Of a stretch of 64,000 nt of DNA, positions 19,631 to 29,389 are shown piece after piece (the stretch's first letter is position 1; the number at the start of each line of letters is the position of its first letter). The position numbers were made by a program, and so were the translations under genes. Under the pieces are notes generated by a model. The model saw only the letters and a program-made list of their open reading frames with translations, was not told the origin of the DNA and did not search any database. Source of the DNA: Mesobacillus subterraneus (GTDB taxonomy: Bacteria > Bacillota > Bacilli > Bacillales > Cytobacillaceae); contig NZ_CP129019.1 of NCBI RefSeq assembly GCF_020524355.2, forward strand, positions 372,001 through 436,000. Reading direction: 5' to 3'.

Positions 19631-19744
19631 TATCAGTTAAGCGGAAAAACGGCCTTAATCTTTTTTAGGGGGTTAAAATGAAACGGCTTACAGGTTACAA
19701 TATGATTGTCTAACCAATTTTTTCATTGGAACGGAGGAAGGTTC

Positions 19745-20938
19745 ATGGCAACAAAAACTAGTTCTTTGATCGAGCAGACTCAAAAGTATGGTGCGAATAA
19801 CTATCATCCTCTGCCAATCGTTATTTCAAATGCAGAGGGTGTTTGGGTAGAGGATCCTGAAGGCAACAGATATATGGACATGCTTAGTGCCTATTCAGCT
19901 GTCAACCAGGGGCACCGCCATCCTAAAATCATCCAGGCGCTTAAGGATCAGGCGGACCGTGTGACTCTTACTTCAAGAGCATTTCACAATGACCAGCTAG
20001 GACCATGGTATGAAAAGATTTGCAAGATGACGAATAAAGAAATGGCTTTGCCGATGAACACTGGAGCGGAAGCAGTAGAAACGGCTATTAAAGCAGCTCG
20101 CCGCTGGGCATACGATGTGAAAGGTGTTGCGGAAAACCAGGCTGAAATCATTGCTTGTATCGGCAACTTCCATGGGCGCACAATGACGGCAGTTTCTTTA
20201 TCGTCTGAAGAAGAATACAAACGTGGCTTCGTCCCGATGCTGCCAGGAATCAAACTGATCCCTTACGGTGACCTTGATGCGCTGAAGGAAGCGGTCACTC
20301 CTAATACTGCAGCCTTCTTGATTGAACCGATTCAGGGAGAGGCCGGGATCGTCATTCCACCAGAAGGCTTCATGAAAGCTGCCTACGATGTATGTAAAGA
20401 AAACAATGTCCTGTTCATTGCGGATGAAATTCAGGCTGGTCTCGCACGGTCTGGAAAAATGTTCGCATGCGAATGGGAGGGAATACAGCCTGATATGTAT
20501 ATCCTAGGAAAAGCGCTTGGCGGCGGGGTTTTCCCAATCTCATGTGTTGTTGCCGACAATGATGTACTAGGAGTATTCAACCCAGGTTCCCACGGGTCCA
20601 CTTTCGGCGGCAATCCAATGGCCTGCGCAGTATCCATTGCGTCCCTTGATGTCTTGATCGATGAGAAGCTTGCTGACCGTTCCCTTGAACTGGGAGAGTA
20701 TTTCATTAGCAAGCTCCGTGAAATTGACAATTCCATCATTAAGGACATCCGTGGCCGCGGCTTGTTCATTGGTGTCGAGCTAACTGAGCCTGCACGCAAG
20801 TATTGCGAAGAGCTTAAAGAGGAAGGGCTGCTGTGCAAAGAAACGCATGATACGGTCATCCGTTTCGCTCCACCGCTTGTCATCAGTGAGGAAGAACTGG
20901 ATTGGGCAATAGAAAGAATCAAGAAAGTATTATCATAA
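19745..20938 (+). CDS. rocD: ornithine aminotransferase
   Basis: 397 residues from ATG 19745 (CGGAGGAAGG upstream). Class III PLP aminotransferase with [17 protein letters not shown], the [14 protein letters not shown] cofactor-contacting motif and the PLP lysine in [10 protein letters not shown]. It converts ornithine plus 2-oxoglutarate to glutamate-5-semialdehyde plus glutamate in arginine and proline catabolism. No rocE, rocF or rocR lies nearby, so it is a stand-alone gene here. Confidence 0.95.
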   Translation: MATKTSSLIEQTQKYGANNYHPLPIVISNAEGVWVEDPEGNRYMDMLSAYSAVNQGHRHPKIIQALKDQADRVTLTSRAFHNDQLGPWYEKICKMTNKEMALPMNTGAEAVETAIKAARRWAYDVKGVAENQAEIIACIGNFHGRTMTAVSLSSEEEYKRGFVPMLPGIKLIPYGDLDALKEAVTPNTAAFLIEPIQGEAGIVIPPEGFMKAAYDVCKENNVLFIADEIQAGLARSGKMFACEWEGIQPDMYILGKALGGGVFPISCVVADNDVLGVFNPGSHGSTFGGNPMACAVSIASLDVLIDEKLADRSLELGEYFISKLREIDNSIIKDIRGRGLFIGVELTEPARKYCEELKEEGLLCKETHDTVIRFAPPLVISEEELDWAIERIKKVLS

Positions 20939-20943
20939 ACAGG

Positions 20944-20971
20944 AAAACCCGCCTTCGTTGGCGGGTTTTTT
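20944..20971 (+). terminator. rho-independent terminator
   Basis: AACCCGCC/GGCGGGTT stem with TTCGTT loop then a T tract, directly after rocD. Confidence 0.93.
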
Positions 20972-21002
20972 ACTGAATAATAAAATATAAATTTTTTGTA
21001 TT

Positions 21003-21131
21003 TAGATTAGTGTCCAGCTCCAGCGCCTAGCCCCTCGAGTCGCTTCGGTCCTGCCAATGAAGTCAAAGAACGACTTCACTGTCAGGCCTCCAGCGCTTGT
21101 CGGGGCTGCCCAAGGCGCTTGCGCTTTTCTC
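21003..21131. repeat. palindromic intergenic element (123-bp family), copy B
   Basis: Runs from TTAGTGTCCAGCTCC through AGCGCCTAGCCCCTCGAG, the internal TGAAGTC...GACTTCA arms, to GGGGCTGCCCAAGGCGCTTGCG. It shares the flank TTTAGATTAGT with copy A at 9,614. It lies between the rocD terminator and the yuzA stop. Confidence 0.88.
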
Positions 21132-21144
21132 ATGTGAAATTAAA

Positions 21145-21378
21145 TTATCTAGTTGCCCTTGGTTCTGCCGCTCTCTCTTCCCTTTCGCTTGGTGCGAATA
21201 GAAGTCCGATATTTATGAGACCCGCAAGACCGACTAATCCATAGATGATTCGAGCCAATGCTGAATCCTGTCCGCCGAAAATAGCTGCAACAAGGTCAAA
21301 TTGGAAGAATCCTACTAAGCCCCAGTTGATGGCGCCGATAATGGTAAGTACTAGTGCTGCACGTTGAATACCGCTCAT
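21145..21378 (-). CDS. yuzA: DUF378 membrane protein YuzA
   Basis: 77 residues from ATG 21378 (GGGAGGAAA upstream). Two membrane segments with the DUF378 signature GAINWGLVGFFQFDLVAAIFGG and an acidic/basic tail. Function unknown. Its place between yugI/rocD and yugJ matches B. subtilis yuzA. Confidence 0.88.
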   Translation of the reverse strand: MSGIQRAALVLTIIGAINWGLVGFFQFDLVAAIFGGQDSALARIIYGLVGLAGLINIGLLFAPSEREERAAEPRATR

Positions 21379-21582
21379 GGATGTTTCCTCCCTTAAAATT
21401 AAATATGTTCTTTTATAGATTGTTTCAGCACGAAATGAATTATTCATTTCTCTTGCATTTATTACCTATCCTCATGAAAAAATTTTTAACATTTCTCTGT
21501 ACATTGGAGCACATTAAGAAGTGTATTTTTTGCAATGCTTTTAGAAAAAGAACATAATAAACCCTAGAGGAAGGTGATTTAA

Positions 21583-22746
21583 TTGGATAATTTTACTTTT
21601 TACAATCCAACGAAATTGATATTTGGAAAAGGGCAGCTTGAGGAATTGAAAAACGAAGTTCCTCCATACGGCAAGAAAGTTCTGCTGGTTTATGGCGGAG
21701 GCAGCATCAAACGCAATGGACTTTATGATTCTGTTATAGAGACCTTAAAGGAGATTGGCGCGGAAGTATTTGAGCTTTCCGGTGTGGAACCAAATCCTCG
21801 TCTGTCGACTGTTCATAAAGGTGTGAAAATCTGCAAAGAAGAGGGCATTGAATTTATCCTCGCAGTGGGAGGCGGCAGTGTCATTGACTGCACAAAAGCA
21901 ATCGCTGCTGGTGCAAAATACGATGGCGATGCATGGGACCTTGTCACAAAGAAGGCTTTTGCATCAGAAGCACTTCCATTTGGAACAGTTTTGACATTAG
22001 CCGCTACAGGATCTGAAATGAATGCCGGTTCTGTCATCACAAACTGGGAAACGAATGAAAAGTATGGCTGGGGAAGCCCGGTCTCATTCCCGAAATTCTC
22101 AATCCTTGATCCAGTGAACACATTTACCGTTCCGAAGGACCAAACAATTTACGGCATTGTTGACATGATGTCCCACGTATTTGAACATTATTTCCATCTG
22201 ACAGAGAATACTGAATTCCAGGACCGCATGGCCGAATCCTTACTTTTGACAGTGATGGAAACAGCTCCAAAGCTACTTGAGGATTTAGAGAACTACGAGT
22301 ATCGCGCAACGATTCTTTACTCAGGAACGATGACCTTGAACGGCATTCTTAATATGGGCTATCGCGGCGATTGGGCATCCCATAATATTGAGCACGCCGT
22401 ATCAGCAGTATATGATATCCCTCACGGAGGCGGGCTGGCTATTCTGTTCCCGAACTGGATGAAGTATAACCTTAAAGTGAAACCAGAGCGCTTCAAGAAA
22501 ATGGCTGTACGGGTCTTCGGCGTTAATCCAGAAGGCAAGACAGACGAAGAAGCTGGGTTGGAAGGTATCGAAAAGCTGCGTGAATTCTGGAACAGCATCG
22601 GTGCCCCATCTAGACTTGCTGATTACGACATTGATGACAGCAAGCTTGAATTAATGGCTGATAAAGCAATGGTCAATGGGGAATTTGGCAACTTTGCAAA
22701 ATTGAATAAAGAGGATGTAATGGAAATTTATCGTATGTCATTATAA
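21583..22746 (+). CDS. yugJ: iron-containing alcohol dehydrogenase (YugJ/BdhA type)
   Basis: 387 residues. NAD(P)-binding [15 protein letters not shown] near residue 100 and metal ligands in [11 protein letters not shown] and [17 protein letters not shown] mark a group III Fe-dependent alcohol dehydrogenase, likely reducing butyraldehyde or other aldehydes with NAD(P)H. TTG start with GAGGAAGGTGA upstream. B. subtilis has two paralogues here (yugJ and yugK); only one is present in this window. Confidence 0.88.
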   Translation: MDNFTFYNPTKLIFGKGQLEELKNEVPPYGKKVLLVYGGGSIKRNGLYDSVIETLKEIGAEVFELSGVEPNPRLSTVHKGVKICKEEGIEFILAVGGGSVIDCTKAIAAGAKYDGDAWDLVTKKAFASEALPFGTVLTLAATGSEMNAGSVITNWETNEKYGWGSPVSFPKFSILDPVNTFTVPKDQTIYGIVDMMSHVFEHYFHLTENTEFQDRMAESLLLTVMETAPKLLEDLENYEYRATILYSGTMTLNGILNMGYRGDWASHNIEHAVSAVYDIPHGGGLAILFPNWMKYNLKVKPERFKKMAVRVFGVNPEGKTDEEAGLEGIEKLREFWNSIGAPSRLADYDIDDSKLELMADKAMVNGEFGNFAKLNKEDVMEIYRMSL

Positions 22747-22752
22747 AAGCTG

Positions 22753-22785
22753 AAGGACCCTGGGATATCCCCTGGGTCCTTTGTC
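22753..22785 (+). terminator. rho-independent terminator
   Basis: AAGGACCC/GGGTCCTT arms with an inner TGGG/CCC extension, then TTGTCTTTAT. The T tract is weak. Confidence 0.65.
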
Positions 22786-23000
22786 TTTATGTGGGCAAAA
22801 ATTCTCATGGAGTTTCTTTAAAAATAGGCAAAACAACACTTCGATATTCATAATTTACGGGTAATTAAAGAAACCTAAGAAAAAATTACCAGTATTTTTT
22901 CTGAGGCTAAATGTTTAGGTTGCTGGGTAACTGTGGTAAGTCTCTAAATGTAGGACAAAGGAGCCAGAGGAGTAACATACATAAGAAAAATCAACATTCA
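22786..23000 (+). other. leader region upstream of the c-di-GMP aptamer
   Basis: No gene. The part 22,900-22,975 is G-rich (GGTTGCTGGGTAACTGTGG, GGACAAAGGAGCCAGAGGAG) and looks structured, unlike the A/T-rich flanks. I cannot match it to a known riboswitch. Confidence 0.3.
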
Positions 23001-23082
23001 TGCTAATAGCAAACCTGCTGAAAAGCAGGGACGCAAAGCCAGGAGTCTAAGGCTGCAAAAATGCAGCTATGATCGTCCAGCC
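23001..23082 (+). promoter_or_regulatory. cyclic di-GMP-I (GEMM) riboswitch aptamer
   Basis: Contains the GEMM core: GCAAACC, then a short hairpin (CTGCTGAAAAGCAG), GGGACGCAAAGCC, a second helix, and the 3' strand. Conserved elements A-GCAAACC and GACGCAAAGCC are exact. A terminator follows directly, and the downstream gene is an LPXTG surface protein. Sequence layout suggests transcriptional control: c-di-GMP binding alters terminator formation. Whether the switch is on or off cannot be read from sequence alone. Confidence 0.93.
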
Positions 23083-23118
23083 GCCATGGAAAGAAATCAT
23101 TCCTGGCGGTTTTTTTTG
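23081..23118 (+). terminator. riboswitch-controlled terminator
   Basis: CCGCCA-GGA pairs with TCC-TGGCGG (one bulged base), followed by eight T. It abuts the aptamer 3' end, as expected of an expression platform. Confidence 0.88.
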
Positions 23119-23231
23119 TCCAATGAAAAGGGTATTTCGATAAGAAGGAGGCTATTTACCGTTTGAAATTACTGAATATTCAGTTTATTAATTATGCATT
23201 GTTTTAAATCACTCAAAAAGGAGAAATCGAA

Positions 23232-25220
23232 TTGAAAACTACTTTTAAGAAAAAATTATTTTTATCATGGGTTGCATTTATATGGTTATTTTCCCTCACC
23301 GTACCGGTCACTGGAGTTTTTGCAAATGGTAATGGAGGAGCAGCGCCGGAAAAAGAAGGATACACCATGTTTAAAATTGAAGGCAGCAATCTAAAGGATG
23401 GAACGTATACACATGGACCGCTGACTGTAAATGTTACTTTTACAGTGGAAGAAAATGAACCAAAAAGTATCAGCTGGTCTTCTAATATCCCTGTTTTTTC
23501 GGTATATGTTAAAGGTGGGCCAGGCGGACTTACTAACAGCTACGAAAAAGGCGCAACTGAAGGATCTGGCCTTATTGCACCAGATAACAAAGGAATCAGT
23601 CATGTGGCCTTCTATTACAAGCAAGAAGAAGCAAATCCTGCAGATGAAGAAAAAACTGAAGAAGGTACAGATAATGGCGGCGGAGAATCCGAAGAGCCCG
23701 CAGAAGATAATGAACCTGCTGAAGAGCAACAAAACGATGAATCTAATCAAGAAGAAAATAACGACTCAAGCCAAGAAGAAAACGATGAAGCAAATCAGAA
23801 TGAAAACGATGACTCAAGCCAAGAAGAAAACGATGAAGCAAATCAGAATGAAAACGATGACTCAAGCCAAGAAGAAAACGATGAAGCAAATCAGAATGAA
23901 AACGATGAATCAAACCAAGAAGAAAACGATGAATCAAATCAGGAAGACAAAGAATCTGAAGAAGGTACAAAGGAAAATGGCAATAAAAGCACAGAAATCC
24001 ATCTACATCTAAAGAATTGCACAGCACCAGTTGAAAAAGTGGAAGTTCAATTGAACGGAAAATGGAGCGAGATGTCGAATCCAGGTAACTCTCCCCTGTA
24101 CAAACTGAAGGACGGCGGGGAATTCGTAAAGGATGATATAACTGCATTCAAGCTTTCTTTTGAATCAGGCGAAGAACAAGTTTATGGAATGGAAGAAGTG
24201 AAGATAGGCGTGGAAGCAGAAGGTTCGATTAACTATTGGCTTGAGGGCTGCCACATAGCAGAAGATGAGCAGGAAGAAAATCCAGGTGAAGGAACAGAGG
24301 AACCAGGTGAAGGCACGGAAGAACCCGGAGATGGCCAAGGGGATAATAAAGGAAATAAAAGCACAGAAATCCACCTGCACCTAAAAAACTGTGTGGCACC
24401 TGTTGCGAAAGTCTTTGTTGAATTAAATGGTGAATGGATTGAAATGACGAATCCAGGAAACTCTCCGCTTTATAAGCTAAAAGATGGGGGAGAATTTGTT
24501 AAAGATGACATCACTGCATTTAAGCTTCAATTTGAGTCAGGCGCTGAAATTACCTATAGTGTGGAAGAAGTCAAGACAGGTATAGAAGCAGAAGGTTCGA
24601 TTAACTACTGGCTGCAGGACTGTGCGATACCAGAGGATGAAAATCCAGAAGAACCAGGCGATGGTACAGAAGAACCTGGAGATGATATTGAAGAACCGGG
24701 TGAAGACGAAGAATCTGATGTAGAAATTGAAATAGTCAAAGAGCTGTACATCACAATCAATAAAAATATTGAATCAGTCGTAAAGGTGACGTTGCTGATC
24801 AAGGATGGCGAAAACCTTGAATTTAACAAGCTTAATTATCTCTGGAAACTCTTCATTACAAGTGGTTTAAATGTTTCTGATATCACTGGAATAGAGTTTG
24901 AGTTTGAGGATGGAACAACAAAAGTAGTTGCCTTGAACATGCTTTCCTTTGAGCTGGAAAATGAGATTATTCAAGTGGATATAAATGAAGCTGTCCTTGG
25001 AATTGATTCCGATGATGATAATGATGAGGATACAGGAGCTGTCCAACCTGATAACAATGATAATGACTCTTCAGGTCATGGAGATGAAAAGCAAGGCTGG
25101 TATGGCGACATGCTGCCAAAAACGGGTGAAAACAGCAAGATGATGTTTTATATCTATGGCTTCCTTCTTATGACAGCAGGTTTAGTTTTAAGAATGAAAA
25201 AGCCGATCAATCAGCTATAA
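23232..25220 (+). CDS. LPXTG-anchored surface protein with internal repeats
   Basis: 662 residues. Signal peptide (about 1-33, ends VFANG), an N-terminal beta-rich region, an Asp/Glu/Asn/Ser/Gln-rich stalk made of 16-residue repeats (EENDEANQNENDDSSQ), then two near-identical modules of about 85 residues (each starting GNKSTEIHLHLKNC and ending EGSINYWL..C) and a diverged third module. The end is classic: LPKTG at 628-632, a hydrophobic helix and a basic tail. The paired Cys in each module may form a disulfide. TTG start with AAGGAG. Controlled by the c-di-GMP riboswitch; likely an adhesin or matrix protein. Confidence 0.88.
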   Translation: MKTTFKKKLFLSWVAFIWLFSLTVPVTGVFANGNGGAAPEKEGYTMFKIEGSNLKDGTYTHGPLTVNVTFTVEENEPKSISWSSNIPVFSVYVKGGPGGLTNSYEKGATEGSGLIAPDNKGISHVAFYYKQEEANPADEEKTEEGTDNGGGESEEPAEDNEPAEEQQNDESNQEENNDSSQEENDEANQNENDDSSQEENDEANQNENDDSSQEENDEANQNENDESNQEENDESNQEDKESEEGTKENGNKSTEIHLHLKNCTAPVEKVEVQLNGKWSEMSNPGNSPLYKLKDGGEFVKDDITAFKLSFESGEEQVYGMEEVKIGVEAEGSINYWLEGCHIAEDEQEENPGEGTEEPGEGTEEPGDGQGDNKGNKSTEIHLHLKNCVAPVAKVFVELNGEWIEMTNPGNSPLYKLKDGGEFVKDDITAFKLQFESGAEITYSVEEVKTGIEAEGSINYWLQDCAIPEDENPEEPGDGTEEPGDDIEEPGEDEESDVEIEIVKELYITINKNIESVVKVTLLIKDGENLEFNKLNYLWKLFITSGLNVSDITGIEFEFEDGTTKVVALNMLSFELENEIIQVDINEAVLGIDSDDDNDEDTGAVQPDNNDNDSSGHGDEKQGWYGDMLPKTGENSKMMFYIYGFLLMTAGLVLRMKKPINQL

Positions 25221-25226
25221 CAGAGT

Positions 25227-25256
25227 AGGGGGGAAGAAATTCCCCTCTTTCTTTTA
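25227..25256 (+). terminator. terminator between surface protein and sortase
   Basis: AGGGGGGAA/TTCCCCT arms then CTTTCTTTT. It would reduce read-through into the sortase gene or let sortase use its own promoter. Confidence 0.7.
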
Positions 25257-25358
25257 TCCAAAACCGGTTTATTTTACCCCAAAATAGATTTCGCTCCTGG
25301 CAAAGAGCGGTGAAGAAAAACGGAGCGAACAAAATTAAGCGTTATTGGAGTGTGCTAA

Positions 25359-26087
25359 ATGAAAAAAGGACTGTCACTGTTTTTGATCTTTTCTGGTATA
25401 ATCCTGTTTTTATATCCTACCTTGTCGGAGCTTTGTATAGATTATCAGCAGGAAAAATTGATAGGTGAGTGGGAGAAGATCGATGTAGTTGAGGCTGAAG
25501 CTGCTAAGGAAGCTTTTAGCAAAGAAGACGTCAATGAGAGCCTGGAAAAATTGAATGAGGTTTTCAGTATGAATGGAGAGAGTCAAGTAGCAGAAGCATC
25601 GGAAATCGATCAAACGGATACCGACACGGCTGGAAATGCTGGCAAAAATAATCAAGAGAGTTCATCCATAAAAGGAACAAATACTGAACAGGATGGGGTT
25701 CTCGGTGTGATTGAAATAGATAAGATCCACGTGCGACTTCCGATTCTATATGGGGCCTCAGCGCGTAATCTGGACCTGGCATCGGGCCTTTTGTCTGGAA
25801 CTTCTCTTCCAGGTATGGCAGGGAACAGTGCCATTGCTGCTCATCGCAGCCGCACTTACGGAAGAATGTTCAATCGCCTTGATGAAATCGGTGCTGGTGA
25901 TATTGTTACAGTTAAGGATAAAAAAGGGACTTACAAATACCAGGTCTATGACACCCTGGTAGTGGAACCCAAGGATGTTTCAGTGCTGAATAGCAGTCAA
26001 GATGAAAAGACATTGACTCTCATTACATGTACCCCGATTGACACTGCGACACATCGATTGATTGTTAAAGCCAAAATGGTGCCTTGA
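25359..26087 (+). CDS. class D sortase
   Basis: 242 residues. N-terminal membrane anchor (about 4-22), a Ser/Thr/Asn-rich linker, then the sortase barrel with catalytic His162 (AAHRSRTYG), Cys224 (LITCTP) and Arg233 (THRLIV). It cleaves LPXTG-type signals and joins the protein to peptidoglycan. The only LPXTG protein seen here is the preceding LPKTG protein, so they are probably a dedicated pair. The gene begins 138 bp after it and may be co-expressed by read-through. Confidence 0.92.
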   Translation: MKKGLSLFLIFSGIILFLYPTLSELCIDYQQEKLIGEWEKIDVVEAEAAKEAFSKEDVNESLEKLNEVFSMNGESQVAEASEIDQTDTDTAGNAGKNNQESSSIKGTNTEQDGVLGVIEIDKIHVRLPILYGASARNLDLASGLLSGTSLPGMAGNSAIAAHRSRTYGRMFNRLDEIGAGDIVTVKDKKGTYKYQVYDTLVVEPKDVSVLNSSQDEKTLTLITCTPIDTATHRLIVKAKMVP

Positions 26088-26354
26088 ATCATTCTGCATT
26101 TTTAAAGCCAGGGTCAATGATGCCTTAGATGAAGGGGAAATGGGCGGGTATCTTGTTCTATAAGGGGAAAATGGAAGATACTTGTCCCTGTGAAAAAGGC
26201 ATGCTGGAGGAAGGTTTGTATAAGGTGGGCGAAAGATGAAAAAATAGTAGTGAAAAGTTCATAATTGGTCACGCTTTCATTAAAGGATGTTCCTTGATTC
26301 TTGGCATCTGTTTCGTTAAAGTGATAGAGAATATAAAATATTGGAGGATCAGAC
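26088..26354 (+). other. intergenic region upstream of pgi
   Basis: 267 bp with no convincing open frame. A possible SigA promoter lies near 26,302-26,338 (TTGGCA followed by an A/T-rich TATAAA), and the pgi ribosome binding site TTGGAGG follows at 26,341-26,347. Confidence 0.35.
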
Positions 26355-27704
26355 ATGACACATGTTCGTTTTGATTACTCAAAGGCGCTAAGCTTTTTTG
26401 GAGAACACGAAGTTACATACTTAAGAGATTTTGTAAAAGTAGCCCATCATTCATTACACGAAAAAACTGGTGCAGGGAGCGACTTCTTAGGCTGGGTGGA
26501 TCTGCCTGTAGACTATGATAAAGAAGAATTCGCACGCATCCAGAAATCAGCTGAAAAAATCAAGAGTGATTCTGATGTATTGCTGGTTGTAGGAATCGGC
26601 GGTTCATATTTAGGGGCTCGCGCAGCACTTGAATTCTTGCAGCACAGCTTCTATAACGCTCTTCCGAAAGAAAAGCGCAACACACCGCAGGTCATTTTTA
26701 TCGGCAACAACATCAGCTCAAGTTATATGACAGATGTTATGGACCTTTTAGATGGAAAAGATTTCTCCATCAATGTTATTTCTAAATCAGGTACAACAAC
26801 GGAGCCAGCGATCGCATTCCGTATTTTCCGCAAGCTACTTGAAGAGAAGTATGGAGTGAAAGAAGCCCGCAAACGCATATATGCAACAACGGACAAAGCA
26901 CGCGGTGCATTGAAAACTCTTGCTGACGAAGAAGGCTATGAATCATTCGTGATTGCTGATGATGTTGGCGGACGTTATTCTGTATTGACGGCTGTAGGTT
27001 TGCTGCCAATCGCTGTCAGCGGTTCAGATATCGAAGCGATGATGAAAGGTGCAGCACAGGCGATGGAGGATTTCGGCAAGTCCGAGCTTGAAGAAAACCC
27101 TGCCTACCAATACGCAGCTGTACGAAACGCGCTTTACAACAAAGGTAAAACAATCGAAATGCTGATCAACTATGAGCCATCGCTTCAGTACTTCTCTGAA
27201 TGGTGGAAGCAGCTGTTCGGCGAAAGTGAAGGAAAAGACCAGAAGGGTATTTATCCTTCTTCAGCGAACTTCTCGACTGACCTTCACTCACTTGGTCAAT
27301 ATGTGCAGGAAGGACGCCGGGATTTGTTCGAAACTATCATCAAGGTTGAGAACCCTCGCCATGAAATGGTGATTGAAGAGGCTGCAAGCGATTTAGACGG
27401 GTTGAACTACCTTGCTGGCAAGACAGTTGACTTCGTGAACAATAAAGCATTTGAAGGAACAATGCTTGCCCATACTGATGGCGGCGTACCAAACCTGGTT
27501 CTGACGATTCCTAAACTTGACGAGTATACATTCGGCTACCTTGTATACTTCTTTGAAAAAGCCTGCGCAATGAGCGGCTATTTGCTCGGCGTAAATCCAT
27601 TCGACCAGCCAGGCGTTGAAGAGTACAAAGTGAACATGTTCGCATTGCTCGGCAAACCAGGCTTCGAAGAAAAGAAAGCAGAATTGGAAAAACGACTTAA
27701 ATAA
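26355..27704 (+). CDS. pgi: glucose-6-phosphate isomerase
   Basis: 449 residues, the Bacillus Pgi length. It has the sugar-phosphate binding [17 protein letters not shown] and [14 protein letters not shown] motifs and the GQYVQEGRR segment. Interconverts glucose-6-phosphate and fructose-6-phosphate in glycolysis. Location beside yugJ and yugN matches B. subtilis pgi (yugL). Confidence 0.97.
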   Translation: MTHVRFDYSKALSFFGEHEVTYLRDFVKVAHHSLHEKTGAGSDFLGWVDLPVDYDKEEFARIQKSAEKIKSDSDVLLVVGIGGSYLGARAALEFLQHSFYNALPKEKRNTPQVIFIGNNISSSYMTDVMDLLDGKDFSINVISKSGTTTEPAIAFRIFRKLLEEKYGVKEARKRIYATTDKARGALKTLADEEGYESFVIADDVGGRYSVLTAVGLLPIAVSGSDIEAMMKGAAQAMEDFGKSELEENPAYQYAAVRNALYNKGKTIEMLINYEPSLQYFSEWWKQLFGESEGKDQKGIYPSSANFSTDLHSLGQYVQEGRRDLFETIIKVENPRHEMVIEEAASDLDGLNYLAGKTVDFVNNKAFEGTMLAHTDGGVPNLVLTIPKLDEYTFGYLVYFFEKACAMSGYLLGVNPFDQPGVEEYKVNMFALLGKPGFEEKKAELEKRLK

Positions 27705-27708
27705 ATCA

Positions 27709-27749
27709 CAAAAAAGGAGTGCCCGGCACGAGCTGGGTGCTCCTTTTTA
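27709..27749 (+). terminator. rho-independent terminator
   Basis: AAAAAAGGAGTGCCC and GGGTGCTCCTTTTT arms with one mismatch. Confidence 0.88.
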
Positions 27750-27775
27750 GTAATTAAATTTTTTAAAAATTGGAA

Positions 27776-27870
27776 AAAATCGAGCGATATTTCCAGTTCG
27801 CCAATAAATTTTGATTTTCGCCAATAAAAGTTGTGAAAACGCCAATAAAAAATTTTTTCGCCAATAAACG
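27776..27870. repeat. tandem array, about 20-bp period (TCGCCAATAAA)
   Basis: TCGCCAAT occurs at 27798, 27818 and 27858, with ACGCCAAT at 27839 between them, so the step is 20 bp. The leader AAAATCGAGCGATATTTCC is nearly identical to that of the array at 10,900, though the repeated word differs (TCGCTATT there). One more TCGCCAATAA lies at 63,468. Confidence 0.85.
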
Positions 27871-27995
27871 TGAAACACTCTTCAGTATCACCTACCTCAA
27901 GCTTGAATCCATCCTAAACGAGCGTTTAATGCTCATTAAAATACCGCTTTTGGTTAAAACTAAGCATAAACACACTTGGAAGGGCGGAACGATCA

Positions 27996-28400
27996 TTGAT
28001 TGAGATACAGTCAGAGCTTGAGGGCAAGCACTTTGATCTTTTTAAACTGGAGCAGATGCTGAAACCGTTGGGATATTCCATCGGAGGAAACTGGGATTAC
28101 GACCATGGAGCGTTCGATTATAAAATAGATGATGAAGTTGGATACCAGTTTTTGAGGCTTCCGTTCAAGGCAATTGATGGCCAGCTTGATTCGAAAGGCT
28201 GTACTGTTCAATTTGAACGGCCTTTCCTGCTTTCGCATAAATATCAGCGCGGGATCGATGATCATGCGGAGATCGGGAATGCGAGCGCATCCTTCAACCA
28301 GTTCCAGGAACCGGTTGATAAGGATGCAAGCTTTCCAGAAAAATATATCGAAGTAGGCCGGTCTCTTGTTCGAGAAGTTGAATCTGCTTTGCTTCATTGA
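27996..28400 (+). CDS. yugN: YugN-like family protein
   Basis: 134 residues, soluble, with the YugN pattern (LEQMLKPLGYSIGGNWDYDHGAFDYKID). TTG start; GGGCGG lies about 9 bases upstream. The stop overlaps the end of convergent yugO by 7 bp. Function unknown; context identical to B. subtilis. Confidence 0.85.
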   Translation: MIEIQSELEGKHFDLFKLEQMLKPLGYSIGGNWDYDHGAFDYKIDDEVGYQFLRLPFKAIDGQLDSKGCTVQFERPFLLSHKYQRGIDDHAEIGNASASFNQFQEPVDKDASFPEKYIEVGRSLVREVESALLH

Positions 28401-29389
28401 TCATTGTGTATTGCAAGCAGCTGATCATCGTATTTAATTTTGATATTGTTTTTGGGGTTGACGATTATGTCATCCCCTCTTTTGCGTCCAATCAATATAA
28501 TGTTTCTTTCTTTCAGCAGAAAGCTGCTTGCCTCCTGAAAGCCCTTATCGATAAGAGAAGCTTCCGGTTCAATATAAGACAAGCGCTTTCCATTCAATTG
28601 CCCCAGTAAATCCAATAAAGGGTCCACGACCTCCACTGAGGCGATGCTATTCAAAAGTACCGCGCTGGTCAGAGAGTTTGCAGGAATCAGCTCATCAGCT
28701 CCAGCTCTCCTCGCATTATTGATTTGTTCGCTCGTCTGGATTTCAGCGATGCAGCGGATGTCCGGATTTAATCCTTTGATGGCGAGCAGCGTGAGGATTG
28801 TATTCATATCGGCCTGCAGCTCATCAAGATTCTGGTCTGATGTAATAATCACTTTCCTGGCTGTTGAAATGCCAGCATTCAATAAGGTTTCATCTTTATT
28901 CGCGCGGCCTCTGATAAAATGGACATTATCATCCACAATGGGATTTGACCCGAGTGAATCGTCTACTAATATGATAGTTTCATCCGCCTCTATGAGAGAG
29001 CGAATAACCGAACGAGACCTCTCGTTCCAGCCGATAATGATGATATGGCTGCTTCCTCTATAGCCTACTTTCCCCTCTGCATAGGCATTTTGTTTGGTGA
29101 CGGTCGCTGCTGATAGATGGATAAAATACGAGGATAAAAACCCTGTACCAATCAACAGAAGCAGGATGGCTGTGATTCGCCCCATCGTAGTTACCGGGTA
29201 AAAGTCTCCATATCCAACTGTTGAAGCAGTTATGATAGCCCACCAGACACCATCAAAAACAGTCGGAAAGCTTTTTGGTTCAACAAAATGAATGACAATG
29301 CCAAACAATGAAATCATCATAGCGGCAATCATCAGGATCCTCAATAAAATCGGAAGTTTTACGAAACGCATATATAAATGATTAGTCAT
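28394..29389 (-). CDS. yugO: potassium channel YugO
   Basis: 331 residues. Two membrane helices flank a K+ selectivity filter (TASTVGYGDFYP), followed by a cytoplasmic RCK/TrkA-N domain (SHIIIIGWNERSRSVIRSLIEADETIILVDD) and a C-terminal subdomain. In B. subtilis YugO gates K+ release in biofilm electrical signalling. Two adjacent ATGs: 29389 has GGGGGA at 5 bases and is preferred over 29392. Ends convergent with yugN. Confidence 0.9.
   Translation of the reverse strand: MTNHLYMRFVKLPILLRILMIAAMMISLFGIVIHFVEPKSFPTVFDGVWWAIITASTVGYGDFYPVTTMGRITAILLLLIGTGFLSSYFIHLSAATVTKQNAYAEGKVGYRGSSHIIIIGWNERSRSVIRSLIEADETIILVDDSLGSNPIVDDNVHFIRGRANKDETLLNAGISTARKVIITSDQNLDELQADMNTILTLLAIKGLNPDIRCIAEIQTSEQINNARRAGADELIPANSLTSAVLLNSIASVEVVDPLLDLLGQLNGKRLSYIEPEASLIDKGFQEASSFLLKERNIILIGRKRGDDIIVNPKNNIKIKYDDQLLAIHNDQ

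Noticed and set aside
19308..19681. Overlapping open frames with QEKLSE/KAVRRRANFGQ repeats
   Set aside because: They are translations of the 52-bp array in two frames, with no start signal or conserved composition.
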